In this document: positions 7,604-15,000 of the stretch, piece by piece | Layout: each line of letters opens with the position of its first letter | Numbering within the stretch: the first letter of the stretch is position 1 | From: a virus | DNA length: 37,614 nt | Reading direction: 5' to 3' (one strand) | Virus record (IMG/VR): IMGVR_UViG_3300035190_000145 | Coordinates: 1-37,614 of that record | Made by a program: the position numbers and the translations under genes | Notes under the pieces: model-generated | What the model was told of the DNA's origin: nothing | What the model saw: the letters and a program-made list of their open reading frames with translations, nothing else | The model's database searches: none

Positions 7604-8163
7604 GATGGCGCTCCTGATGCTGGAGCTGCTGCGGCTTGCCCTGCGAATGCAGTGGCACGACTAGCTGGCTGATTGCCGCTGATGAGTTCGGTCCAGCCTT
7701 TGTAGCCGGAGCCGGAGTTCGGGTTCGGGGTGAGCCACTCACCGACTTTGTTCTTGTCAGCGTAGCCATCCGTTCCCTTCTCCACCTTCACGCGGATGCC
7801 GAGCTTGCCGCCATTGATGTCACGAATGACATCCTGAATGGTGGTGCCTGGTGCGTTGTATCGGGTGTAGCTGGACTCATCGGCAGGCTTGAATAAACCG
7901 CCTGCTTCGCAGATGCGAGTGAGTGCGAGCAGTCCCATCTTGCGACCGCCATCGCTGGCGTTAGGGCAGAATGGGTCCATGATCATGTCGAAGATCTTGC
8001 GGCCTGCAAATTCTCCGTCAGTAACGGTGACTTCGATGTCGAGGTATTGGGCACCTGATGACTTGGAGTTCTTGATAGAGCGCACCGTGAGGATTGCTTT
8101 GCAAAGAGTTCCTTGTGGGATGAGCGCGATTGCGTCTTGCTGTGATGATGTAGGGCTGAACAT
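7585..8163 (-). CDS. single-stranded DNA-binding-like protein (DUF669 type)
   Basis: This 192-aa protein has an OB-fold-like N-terminal half: LCKAILTVRSIKNSKSSG, YLDIEVTVTDGEFAGRKIFD, then LTRICEAGGLF and GGKLGIRVKVEKG, in the order seen in phage DUF669/SSB-like proteins. The C-terminal 35 residues are a flexible Ala/Gly/Ser/Pro tail ending PSWLNKP, without the acidic tip of bacterial SSB. It would coat single-stranded phage DNA. It follows directly after the Sak4-like ATPase, the usual partner pairing. The leader is A-rich (AAAAAAATAAATT). Confidence 0.72.
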   Translation of the reverse strand: MFSPTSSQQDAIALIPQGTLCKAILTVRSIKNSKSSGAQYLDIEVTVTDGEFAGRKIFDMIMDPFCPNASDGGRKMGLLALTRICEAGGLFKPADESSYTRYNAPGTTIQDVIRDINGGKLGIRVKVEKGTDGYADKNKVGEWLTPNPNSGSGYKGWTELISGNQPASRATAFAGQAAAAPASGAPSWLNKP

Positions 8164-8198
8164 AATTTATTTTTTTCTTTGTTTGGTTGTAATGAGAG

Positions 8199-9065
8199 TT
8201 AGATGGTGGTGGTGAGTGCTGTGTCGAGGCGTTTCCCGGTGTGGATCTTGTTGATCAGAGCGCCCAGGTCAGGCGGTTCCAATTCTTCCAAGCGGCCTGA
8301 GCGATCCTTTGCAGGGAAGCCCATTCCGTTATCCTGAGTGCAGTAGAAGCAGCGGCTTTTCTTGCCATCGGTGACGATGGGTTTGCCGTTAGTGTCATGC
8401 ACGTAATCGAGGGTGAGCACTTGGTCGAAGATGCCGGCGATCTCGCGGGCAGCCTTTGATCCCTCGATTTGTGGTACGTATGAGACGCGCTTCAGATCAT
8501 CTTCCATGCGGTCGAGGATGCCGACCACGACGATCGATTTCGGCGAGTGCTGGAGGTGCGTGAGCCACTTGATCATCTCGCGACCGAGCAAGCCGTAGGC
8601 GCCCAGGGTGTCAGCCTTACCGGTCTTCTGAGAGAAGGCTTCCGGCTGCGTGAGTCCCCAAGAGAAGCACCACCTAGAGGCGACTGTGATGGAGTCGATA
8701 TAGATGGTTGAATACTTGTCCAGTTCCTTCGCGCCACCGAGGAGGTTGGAGATCTGTTCAAACATCGTTGCGGAGTATGCACCAGTGGAATCTGCTGGAT
8801 CGGCACCACCTACGAAGAGAGCGAGAGCACGGGTCATTTCCCATGGATGGGCGCCCACGTCGGTGGCGAGCTTGCGGATGTCAACCACGTCTCCCGACCA
8901 GTCCTGGAGAGCGAGCGTGCCGCCTTCAAGGTCGAGGAACAGGGTGGACTTCGGATCGAGTGTGCGAGCTTGCGTGGTCTTGCCGACTCCGCTCTGCCCG
9001 AACATTGCGATGTTTACTTTTGGACGAGCTTTGAGGCGCTCGTCAGCCTTGATTATACCTTTCAT
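8199..9065 (-). CDS. Sak4-like RecA-fold recombination ATPase (AAA_24)
   Basis: This 288-aa single-domain ATPase has Walker A MFGQSGVGKTT (21-31), a FLDLEGG segment (43-49) and Walker B-like IYIDSIT (121-127), then a GLLGREMIKWL helix. It fits the AAA_24 / Sak4 group of phage single-strand annealing ATPases, which are smaller than RecA and work with a phage SSB. A Cys-containing RCFYCTQDNGMGF segment lies near the C-terminus. It sits directly upstream of the SSB-like gene. The start ATG at 9065 has leader AACAGAAAGAACAAAC, without Shine-Dalgarno. A packaging role is unlikely given the neighbours. Confidence 0.78.
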   Translation of the reverse strand: MKGIIKADERLKARPKVNIAMFGQSGVGKTTQARTLDPKSTLFLDLEGGTLALQDWSGDVVDIRKLATDVGAHPWEMTRALALFVGGADPADSTGAYSATMFEQISNLLGGAKELDKYSTIYIDSITVASRWCFSWGLTQPEAFSQKTGKADTLGAYGLLGREMIKWLTHLQHSPKSIVVVGILDRMEDDLKRVSYVPQIEGSKAAREIAGIFDQVLTLDYVHDTNGKPIVTDGKKSRCFYCTQDNGMGFPAKDRSGRLEELEPPDLGALINKIHTGKRLDTALTTTI

Positions 9066-9086
9066 GTTTGTTCTTTCTGTTTTGGT

Positions 9087-9500
9087 TTAGTCCTTGTTCT
9101 CGACCACCTTGATCGAGAATGGGGAAAGTTTAACTTGCCGGGCGAGGATGATCTCACTGAGCATCGGATGATTTGTGGCTTCCAGCTTTTTGAAGTTCTC
9201 TTCTGGGATGGAAAGCTCTGCCTTGATCACGGTGTGTGCGTCAGGGAGTTTGGCAGCGACCGCTTTGAGCTTGTCGTTGTCCCACTTCACCGTCTTGCGG
9301 ATCGTGCCTTGGATCTCCACGCCATCGACGTTGAGTTTGTAGTCGCCGTATTCGGCGTTCTTGATGAGCAGTCGCTCCTGCATGGCTGGCCATGCGATGT
9401 GTGCAAGAGCCGCATCGATGTCTTCGATCTCGCTCTTGATGTTAGAGATGCGAGCAGCAAGAGCCTTGCGCTGCGCGATGAGTTCTTCTGTGTGTGTCAT
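9087..9500 (-). CDS. coiled-coil phage protein, 137 aa
   Basis: The N-terminal ~35 residues (MTHTEELIAQRKALAARISN, then IKSEIEDIDAAL) have the heptad pattern of a coiled coil. The rest is mixed alpha/beta with YKLNVDGVEIQGTIRK and a basic, lysine-rich middle. ATG 9500 is chosen because longer frames overlap the HTH gene; it lies 7 nt after that gene's stop (leader AAACAGA). Placed just ahead of the Sak4-like ATPase, it is probably a recombination or replication accessory. No family was confidently recognised. Confidence 0.6.
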   Translation of the reverse strand: MTHTEELIAQRKALAARISNIKSEIEDIDAALAHIAWPAMQERLLIKNAEYGDYKLNVDGVEIQGTIRKTVKWDNDKLKAVAAKLPDAHTVIKAELSIPEENFKKLEATNHPMLSEIILARQVKLSPFSIKVVENKD

Positions 9501-9507
9501 TCTGTTT

Positions 9508-9744
9508 TTATTGGTTGATGTATTTGTTGATGTCGATTGGTTTGCCGATGGACGCACCAAGCGCACCCAGTTGAACCAAGCGGCGAGTGGGGATACATCC
9601 TCGGGTGATCCAACTATCGATCGTCTTGATAGAGATCTGCTGGTCATGCTTTGTTAGAAGTCTCCAGAGTTGGGTGGTTCCCCCGAAGTGAGACACTAGC
9701 CTTTTGGCGTCCATTGGTTTGCTGTCTGATGTTGTGTTGTTCAT
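9508..9744 (-). CDS. Cro-like helix-turn-helix regulator, 78 aa
   Basis: First gene of the leftward early operon, divergent from the integrase. The core (LVSHFGGTTQLWRLLTKHDQ, then ISIKTIDSWITRGCIPTRRL) has the helix-turn-helix layout of small Cro/YdaS-type proteins, with the recognition helix around KTIDSWITRG (40-49). The ATG at 9744 is chosen; the longer frame has no Shine-Dalgarno and would extend into the control region. It may repress or switch the divergent promoters between 9745 and 9901. No separate large CI-type repressor is visible in the window, so the lysogeny repressor may be this protein or lie outside. Confidence 0.65.
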   Translation of the reverse strand: MNNTTSDSKPMDAKRLVSHFGGTTQLWRLLTKHDQQISIKTIDSWITRGCIPTRRLVQLGALGASIGKPIDINKYINQ

Positions 9745-9834
9745 CGGTGTGCGACCAACATGCAGAGAACCCATATCCTCGTCAAATCTTTTTTCTGCTT
9801 TTTTTTGGGGACTTTAAGAAGCGACAAAAATATA

Positions 9835-9863
9835 TTGACGACTCCTGTGTTTTGCAGGATATT
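9835..9863 (+). promoter_or_regulatory. putative sigma70 promoter for the integrase
   Basis: TTGACG (9835-9840), a 17-nt spacer, then GATATT (9858-9863) form a plausible -35/-10 pair 38 nt before the integrase ATG. An AGGA 9 nt before the ATG serves as ribosome binding site. The -10 box overlaps the beginning of the inverted repeat at 9863-9880. This is a pattern match only. Confidence 0.5.
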
Positions 9864-9880
9864 GTCGTTGTCATACGACA
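9863..9880. promoter_or_regulatory. putative operator, inverted repeat TGTCG-N8-CGACA
   Basis: TGTCG (9863-9867) and CGACA (9876-9880) form a symmetric site that starts at the -10 box of the integrase promoter. A further CGACA lies at 9822-9826. Its spacing suits a dimeric HTH protein such as the divergent 78-aa regulator. The same half-site recurs at 37549-37570. Confidence 0.4.
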
Positions 9881-9901
9881 CAAACCAACAGGAAAACAAA
9901 A

Positions 9902-10951
9902 ATGGCAAGACATACAACAGGACCACGGCTCGGGAAGTCCCCAGCTGGCTACTATGAAATACGCTGGACTGAAGAAGGACGGAGCCGCCGCCTTTCAACG
10001 GGGTCAACAGACATGGCTGAGGCGCAGCAATTCTTCGCGGGTTGGCTCCACGAAAAAGCCCGCGATCCCAAGAGACCGCCCTCCGTCAAGGTGATCCTCC
10101 AGAGCTACATGAAGGAGCACATCAAAGATCCTGAAACTCGCGACTACAAGATCTGCGAGCGGATGATCAGGATCTTCGGCGACACGCCGGTCGATGCCCT
10201 CACCGCCGATCGGATCGCCACCTACTGCACCGAGAGGGGAGTGAGCGGTCCCACCCAGCGGAGAGAGCTTTCCACATTGATCGCCGCCCTGAACCACGCT
10301 CGCAAGCAGCGCCGGATCGATCCCTCCCTCATCCCAGCGATCGGCCTTCCTGACGCTGGGGCACCCAAGACCAGCTCGTTCTCAGAGGAGCAGCTTGAAC
10401 TCATCCTGCGATTGAGCGCACCGAAGGCTGGAGATCGAGCATCCCGCATCCACCGGTTCGTGTGGATCGCTGCCGAGACTGCCAGCCGGCGTGCCGCAGT
10501 GGAGACGCTGGAGTGGCGCCAGGTGGATCTGAAGGCTGGGGTGATTCGGTTTGCCGATGAACAGAACGGCAAGGTCAGGAAGCGCAAGCGCAGGGTCACG
10601 GTGCCGATCTCCTCCCGACTCATGGAGAAGCTCGTCCAGTGGAAAACTGAGGCGGTCGGCGAGCTGGTGCTCGACAACTCCAACAACATCTACCGCTACT
10701 GGATACCGCTCATCGCTGAGGCGGCTCGGGTGAGCGGTGACACGTCGATCCTCGACCTCACGCCGCACGATCTCAGGCGCACCTGGGCGACGCTGGCAGC
10801 CAAGGCTGGGGTGAGCATGTGGGACATTGCAGGCATCCTCGGTGACAGCCTGCCGGTGGTGATCAAGCACTATGCTCACCACTCTCCTGACTACCTCCGG
10901 AAGGCGATCAACTTCAGGAGCAGTATCGGGGCGGAAAGCCCCATCGGGTGA
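9902..10951 (+). CDS. int: tyrosine-family phage integrase
   Basis: 349-aa site-specific recombinase, the only complete plus-strand gene. The N-terminus (MARHTTGPRLGKSPAGYYEIRW) is an arm-binding-like strand region, followed by a SAM-like core-binding domain (about 60-145) and the catalytic domain. Visible catalytic residues: R196 (TASRR), H289 and R292 (HDLRR) and nucleophile Y324 (KHYAHHSP). The second box histidine, usually LGH, reads LGD (D315), a variation seen in some integrases. It would insert and excise the phage genome at att. ATG 9902 has AGGA upstream. It converges on the lysis genes. The attachment site is not proven. Confidence 0.92.
   Translation: MARHTTGPRLGKSPAGYYEIRWTEEGRSRRLSTGSTDMAEAQQFFAGWLHEKARDPKRPPSVKVILQSYMKEHIKDPETRDYKICERMIRIFGDTPVDALTADRIATYCTERGVSGPTQRRELSTLIAALNHARKQRRIDPSLIPAIGLPDAGAPKTSSFSEEQLELILRLSAPKAGDRASRIHRFVWIAAETASRRAAVETLEWRQVDLKAGVIRFADEQNGKVRKRKRRVTVPISSRLMEKLVQWKTEAVGELVLDNSNNIYRYWIPLIAEAARVSGDTSILDLTPHDLRRTWATLAAKAGVSMWDIAGILGDSLPVVIKHYAHHSPDYLRKAINFRSSIGAESPIG
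10928..10942 (+). terminator. weak hairpin at the end of int
   Basis: GGGGC (10928-10932), loop GGAAA, GCCCC (10938-10942) form a short GC stem inside the last codons of the integrase, followed shortly by TTATTT. It could terminate int transcription but lacks a proper T-run. Confidence 0.25.
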
Positions 10952-10983
10952 TTATTTACGCACGACATTGACCGACACGCATT

Positions 10984-11066
10984 ACCCACATCCCTTGATT
11001 TAACTCGCTTTCTAGCTGTCTGACGATCAGACAAATAGCGTAGACAATGCGATCAGGGGTGTGGGT
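10984..11066. repeat. large nested imperfect palindrome between int and lysis genes
   Basis: The centre is a perfect inverted repeat TGTCTGA-CGA-TCAGACA (11017-11033). Outer arms with the same centre are ACCCACATCCCTTGAT (10984-10999) and ATCAGGGGTGTGGGT (11052-11066), matching with one mismatch and one gap. CGCT/AGCG lie between them. It sits in the only non-coding space between convergent genes. Candidate roles are a bidirectional terminator, an integrase/excisionase recognition region including attP, or a cruciform signal. Confidence 0.6.
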
Positions 11067-11115
11067 TTTCAATGACTTAGCCACCCTACGGGGCGGAATC
11101 AGGGCGGCCAGTGGT

Positions 11116-11283
11116 TTATTTCCTCAGCGCCTTGTAGATGAGGATGGTCGTGTACGTTATGGTGGCTACTAAGCCTATCAATCGAAGAACAGGTTCTACT
11201 GATTCAAAAAGAGATACGGTGAATGCTGTGAGATTCAGCGATGACACGCCGATGATTTTGAAGATTGATGAGTGATCGTTCAT
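11116..11283 (-). CDS. small membrane protein of the lysis cassette, 55 aa
   Basis: This product has two hydrophobic segments, about residues 8-24 (IFKIIGVSSLNLTAFTVSLF) and 30-50 (VLRLIGLVATITYTTILIY), joined by an acidic turn and ending in KALRK. The ATG at 11283 is 5 nt after the endolysin stop; an upstream TTG would overlap the endolysin. Being the last gene after holin and endolysin, it may be a second holin, antiholin or spanin-like helper. It lacks a lipobox, so it is not a typical Rz1. Confidence 0.55.
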   Translation of the reverse strand: MNDHSSIFKIIGVSSLNLTAFTVSLFESVEPVLRLIGLVATITYTTILIYKALRK

Positions 11284-11288
11284 ATATT

Positions 11289-11852
11289 TCAAGGTTGACA
11301 AGCCTCGAAGTGCATGGCGTCACGTCCCCAGAATGCTCCGGCTGACACCCATCCTTCTTTGGCAAAGGCTTCAATTACTTCGAAAGGCATACTGGCCTCC
11401 TGCGGCCAGCTTGTTTTGTTGCCGTTGGGATCTGGATCGAGGTCGATCGCTACTCCCCAGGCATGCTTGGAAAAACGAGAACCGCCGCGCATCTTCCTGA
11501 AATTGTAGATGCCGCTGTATTTCTTGAGGATGTCTTTCTGTGGGCTATTGGCAATCGCCTTCAGGACTCGGGATAGGCTTTCCGCGCATCGGTCATTAGC
11601 TCTTGCGTGGCGAACCGGCTTGCCTTCGTAGAGGGTTCCGGGAGGGAGGTCGAAGCGAACCAGATTGGTTTCATCTCCAGTCCTGCCGTAGAAGTTTGTC
11701 ATGCTCACGTCATCGCTCTTCGGCCATGGGCTTGGCGATGGCATGAGGGAAACGAGGTATTGCTTGCAGGCGAGATGGCTCTTCGGACCCCATTCGCCAT
11801 CAGGCGTGGTGCCGATCTTCTTTTGAATTTTCTGTATCTCTTCCCTGGTCAT
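11289..11852 (-). CDS. endolysin, M15-family peptidoglycan peptidase
   Basis: 187-aa zinc peptidase expected to cleave peptide cross-links of peptidoglycan. Zinc motif SKHAWGVAID supplies H130 and D137; the third ligand is H181 in GRDAMHFE. The N-terminal part (IQKIQKKIGTTPDGEWGPKS) resembles a short peptidoglycan-binding repeat. There is no signal peptide, so export depends on the preceding holin. ATG 11852 is 11 nt downstream of the holin stop. This L-Ala-D-Glu / D-Ala-D-Ala type fold is common in phages of Gram-negative hosts; exact bond specificity cannot be read from sequence. Confidence 0.88.
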   Translation of the reverse strand: MTREEIQKIQKKIGTTPDGEWGPKSHLACKQYLVSLMPSPSPWPKSDDVSMTNFYGRTGDETNLVRFDLPPGTLYEGKPVRHARANDRCAESLSRVLKAIANSPQKDILKKYSGIYNFRKMRGGSRFSKHAWGVAIDLDPDPNGNKTSWPQEASMPFEVIEAFAKEGWVSAGAFWGRDAMHFEACQP

Positions 11853-11863
11853 TGGCTGGGAAG

Positions 11864-12028
11864 TTAGTCCTTCTTGAACACGTTGATTGCGCCAATGACG
11901 GATACCCCGGCAGCGATGATAGCGGCTGCCTGATCGGGCTTAATGCCTACACCGCAGGCGATCGCGATCTGGATTAGGCCGCGCCAAGTGGACTCTTGTT
12001 TGAGACGGTCGAGGATGAGTTTCTTCAT
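11864..12028 (-). CDS. holin, 54 aa
   Basis: This short membrane protein begins MKKLILDRLKQESTWRGL, then has two hydrophobic stretches (LIQIAIACGVGI and AAAIIAAGVSVIGAINVF) separated by KPDQ, and ends FKKD. The layout and the charged ends match small phage holins with the EST/W-rich N-terminus. The ATG at 12028 is used; an in-frame TTG at 12067 lacks support. It would form holes that release the endolysin. Upstream lies a TACACT element at 12044-12049. Confidence 0.78.
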   Translation of the reverse strand: MKKLILDRLKQESTWRGLIQIAIACGVGIKPDQAAAIIAAGVSVIGAINVFKKD

Positions 12029-12043
12029 AACGGGGGGTAGGTT

Positions 12044-12049
12044 AGTGTA
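12044..12049 (-). promoter_or_regulatory. possible -10 box TACACT before the holin
   Basis: Read on the minus strand, TACACTAACC resembles the TACACTGACC block of the two strong late promoters, but no good -35 box sits at 17 nt. It could be a weak or activator-dependent lysis promoter. Its distance to the ATG (15 nt) would give a very short leader. Confidence 0.25.
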
Positions 12050-12072
12050 TGTCTGACCAGCATACAAGCATA

Positions 12073-15000
12073 TTAGTAGTATTTGGTGGTCTTCATTGGC
12101 CCTTTTTTCTTGGTTTGGATTGGCCCTGCCACGCCACTGACCACGGCTTCCCGAGTCAGGGGGTGGCGGAATGCCTGCACCAGCCCTGCTGAGAGCGGTC
12201 CTGCCGGCATGCCAGCAAACACCGCGTTCATGGCCGGTGTGGCAAGCGTGTTGTAGGCGGTGCGTACCAGCTTCCGTTCGGTGGTGTTGGTATTACCGCT
12301 GTTGCGGTCGCCGTAGAGTTTGACGACCGACTGGAACAGCTCGGACATACCGCCCACTGCTGGGCCGAGCACCACAGTGGCAGGCTCACGCTGGTAACGG
12401 GCGCCGGAGATGATGTTGAAAAGGGTGTCGTAAGGACCGAGGATACCCGTGCGGGATGCTGCACCCAGGGCGCGAGCCATGTTGATCTCGCCTTGGGTTT
12501 TTTCCTTGTCCCGTTTGTTGCGCTCCAGATCCACGAAGAGGGTTTCGCGGAGGACCTGGATGCCATACTGAAGACCGTAGATGGCAGCGATAGCTTTAGC
12601 TGCGTCTATCGCCACTTGGCTGCGCTCGCGAGCCGAGAGCTTCTCAATGGCGCCATCGATCTCCACGGTGCCTCGGTAGGCGTCCTTGAGCCGTCGCGCT
12701 TGGCGAAGGGTGAACTTCTGGTGGAAGTCATAGAGGAACGACTGGAGCTGGTAGAACAATCCGGCTACCGGGTTGTTTGCCTTCTGGCCGCGAGTGCCAC
12801 GGGTCGGGTTGAGTGCAGCACCCGTTTTGTGGAACATAGCAAGTGCTTTGCGGTAGAGGTCGGCACCAGGCTCGTCGCCAAGGATGAGCTTGTTCTGATC
12901 GGATGCTTTGTCGAGCTTGGTGATGAAGTCATTCACCACGTCGATGTCCTTCGTGCTCATGCCCAGCTCGTTCAGCTCGCGCTTGGCAAGGGTGGACATT
13001 GAGCCGCCTGCCTTGGCGAGTTTCACTTGCGATGCGATGAAGCTCTTGCCGATCTTCGTGGCCGCATCGAAGGTGAGGTTCGTCCATCCGGAGAGACCGG
13101 TGAGACGGTGAAAGTTTGTCACCAACCCACCGCCCTTGCCGCGACCACCGAAGGAATCTCCGAGTGCTTGGCTGGACATCAGCCCGTCGAAGGAGTCGGC
13201 GACCAGTCCAAGCTCGCGGTTCAGAATGCGGATCTCATCCGGTCCTGCTTTCCGCAGGGCGCGGACAATCCCCTTGGCGATCTGGGCGTAGGCTCTCCCG
13301 GTGTCGATGATGCTGCCGGTTCTGGCACCGATCATCGCAGGCTCACCGAGGGATGCCACGGTGGCGTGGGAAAGGTAGGCAAGCTGGGTGTAGGTGTGGA
13401 GGTGGCCGACGAGCTTCCTCACTGTGTCATTGTTTGAACCGTTGAGGTTCAGATAATCCTTCACGAGCTGGGCGGCGATCGGGATCATGTCTTGATTGCC
13501 CTCGGCCTCCAGCTCAGCGCGGAGTTTCTTCCACTTGCCAACCGGATCGATCTTGTTGCCGTAGGATTTGTCTGCCAGCACCCGCGCCTTGGTGGCAGCC
13601 CGCACGGTAGCGAGGGCCTCCGCGGTGTCCATGGCGGCGATGTTGCGGTGGTAGAATTTACCGAGCAGCTCGTCGGCCTCGGGTCCGAACTCCCGCTTCT
13701 TCAGGAACGATGGCTGACCACCGCCCTCTGCCGCTGTGATGTCATTGCCGTCCGAGGAGATGCCGGTGTCATCCGAGGTGATAGCGTAGAGATATTTCTC
13801 GGCAGCGACCTGAGCATCCATCTTCTCCAGGTCGCGGATCTTATCCTTGATGCTGGCGGTATTCTTGCCCTCGGCTTCTTTGAGTGCCTGTTGCTCACGG
13901 AGATCGGAGATCTCGCGTGCCCATTTCCTCATGTAGGCGCGCTTGGCTTTCTCCACGAACTCCTTCGGATTGGAGAGAACCTTCTCGGTATTGATTGAGC
14001 GGCTGAGCGAACGTTCGCCGGCATCGCCAACGTCCACGCCTGCTTCCCGAAGGTAGGCAAGGCGCTCGCGGCGGCGCTTGATGAAGTAGTCCACCGCCTC
14101 CTTGAGCTTCGGCTCCTGAGCCAGCTCGGCATCGCGCGATGGGTTAACCACATGATCTGATACCCGCTCCAGCCATGCTGCGCGAGCTGCGTCGCCCATG
14201 CCTTCCTTCTTGAAATATGCTTCCAGATCCGTATCAAATTTGATGCGCTCATTGGTCATCTGGCGCACATCGCGCTCGGACAATCCATCCACGCCTTCAA
14301 AGTTCACGCCGTCCTGGCTGGCCCTCACGCCGATGATGTCGGCGAAGAATTTGTTTGCTGCCGTGCTGTTCTTGCCGGTGAGCTTGCCATCGGCGAGCGC
14401 CTGCATCTTGCCACCGATGCCGTTGAAGTAAGTGTTGCGGAAGAGCGAAAGACCGCGCTGGATGTGGCGTAGGGTGCTGCCAGTCTTCACACCTTCGGAG
14501 ATCTCGGTGAAGTGCTCCTTGAGAGAATCGACGTAGTTGCCCCACGGGGTGTTCTCGCCAGCCATCGCCACTTCCTCGGCGAACAGCATGTCAGTGACGA
14601 GCCGCTCGAAATTCTTTTTGAGGTAGTTCTTCTGCTCGGGGAACTTGGCGGTGAGCGCGTTGATGACATCAGCCTCGCTCGTGGGCTTACCGGCGGCGAT
14701 CAATTCTTGAACGACCTTCGGCATCTCTACCTTGAACTGGCGATCCTTGCCCTTGCCGATGATGCGTGCCTCATCCAGCTCGGCATACATCCGAACGGTG
14801 GCAGGCTTCTGCTCAGCCTTCGGCAGCTTCTTAATCTCGGCCAGCACGGTCTTTGCCTGCGCCTTGTAGTCAGCCCGGTCAGCCACCTCCTGCTTCGCAG
14901 CATCGAGGGCTTTGCGGTAGGACTGGGGTGGCGTGGCGCTCATGCGGTCAGGGCCAGTGGCCTTGCCGTTCTTGATTCCCCTCCGCAGCATGGCAGCCGC

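Noticed and set aside
10952-11115. possible tRNA or tRNA fragment at an att site
   Set aside because: No cloverleaf arms or T-loop GTTCRA motif could be found; the symmetry is better described as a palindrome.
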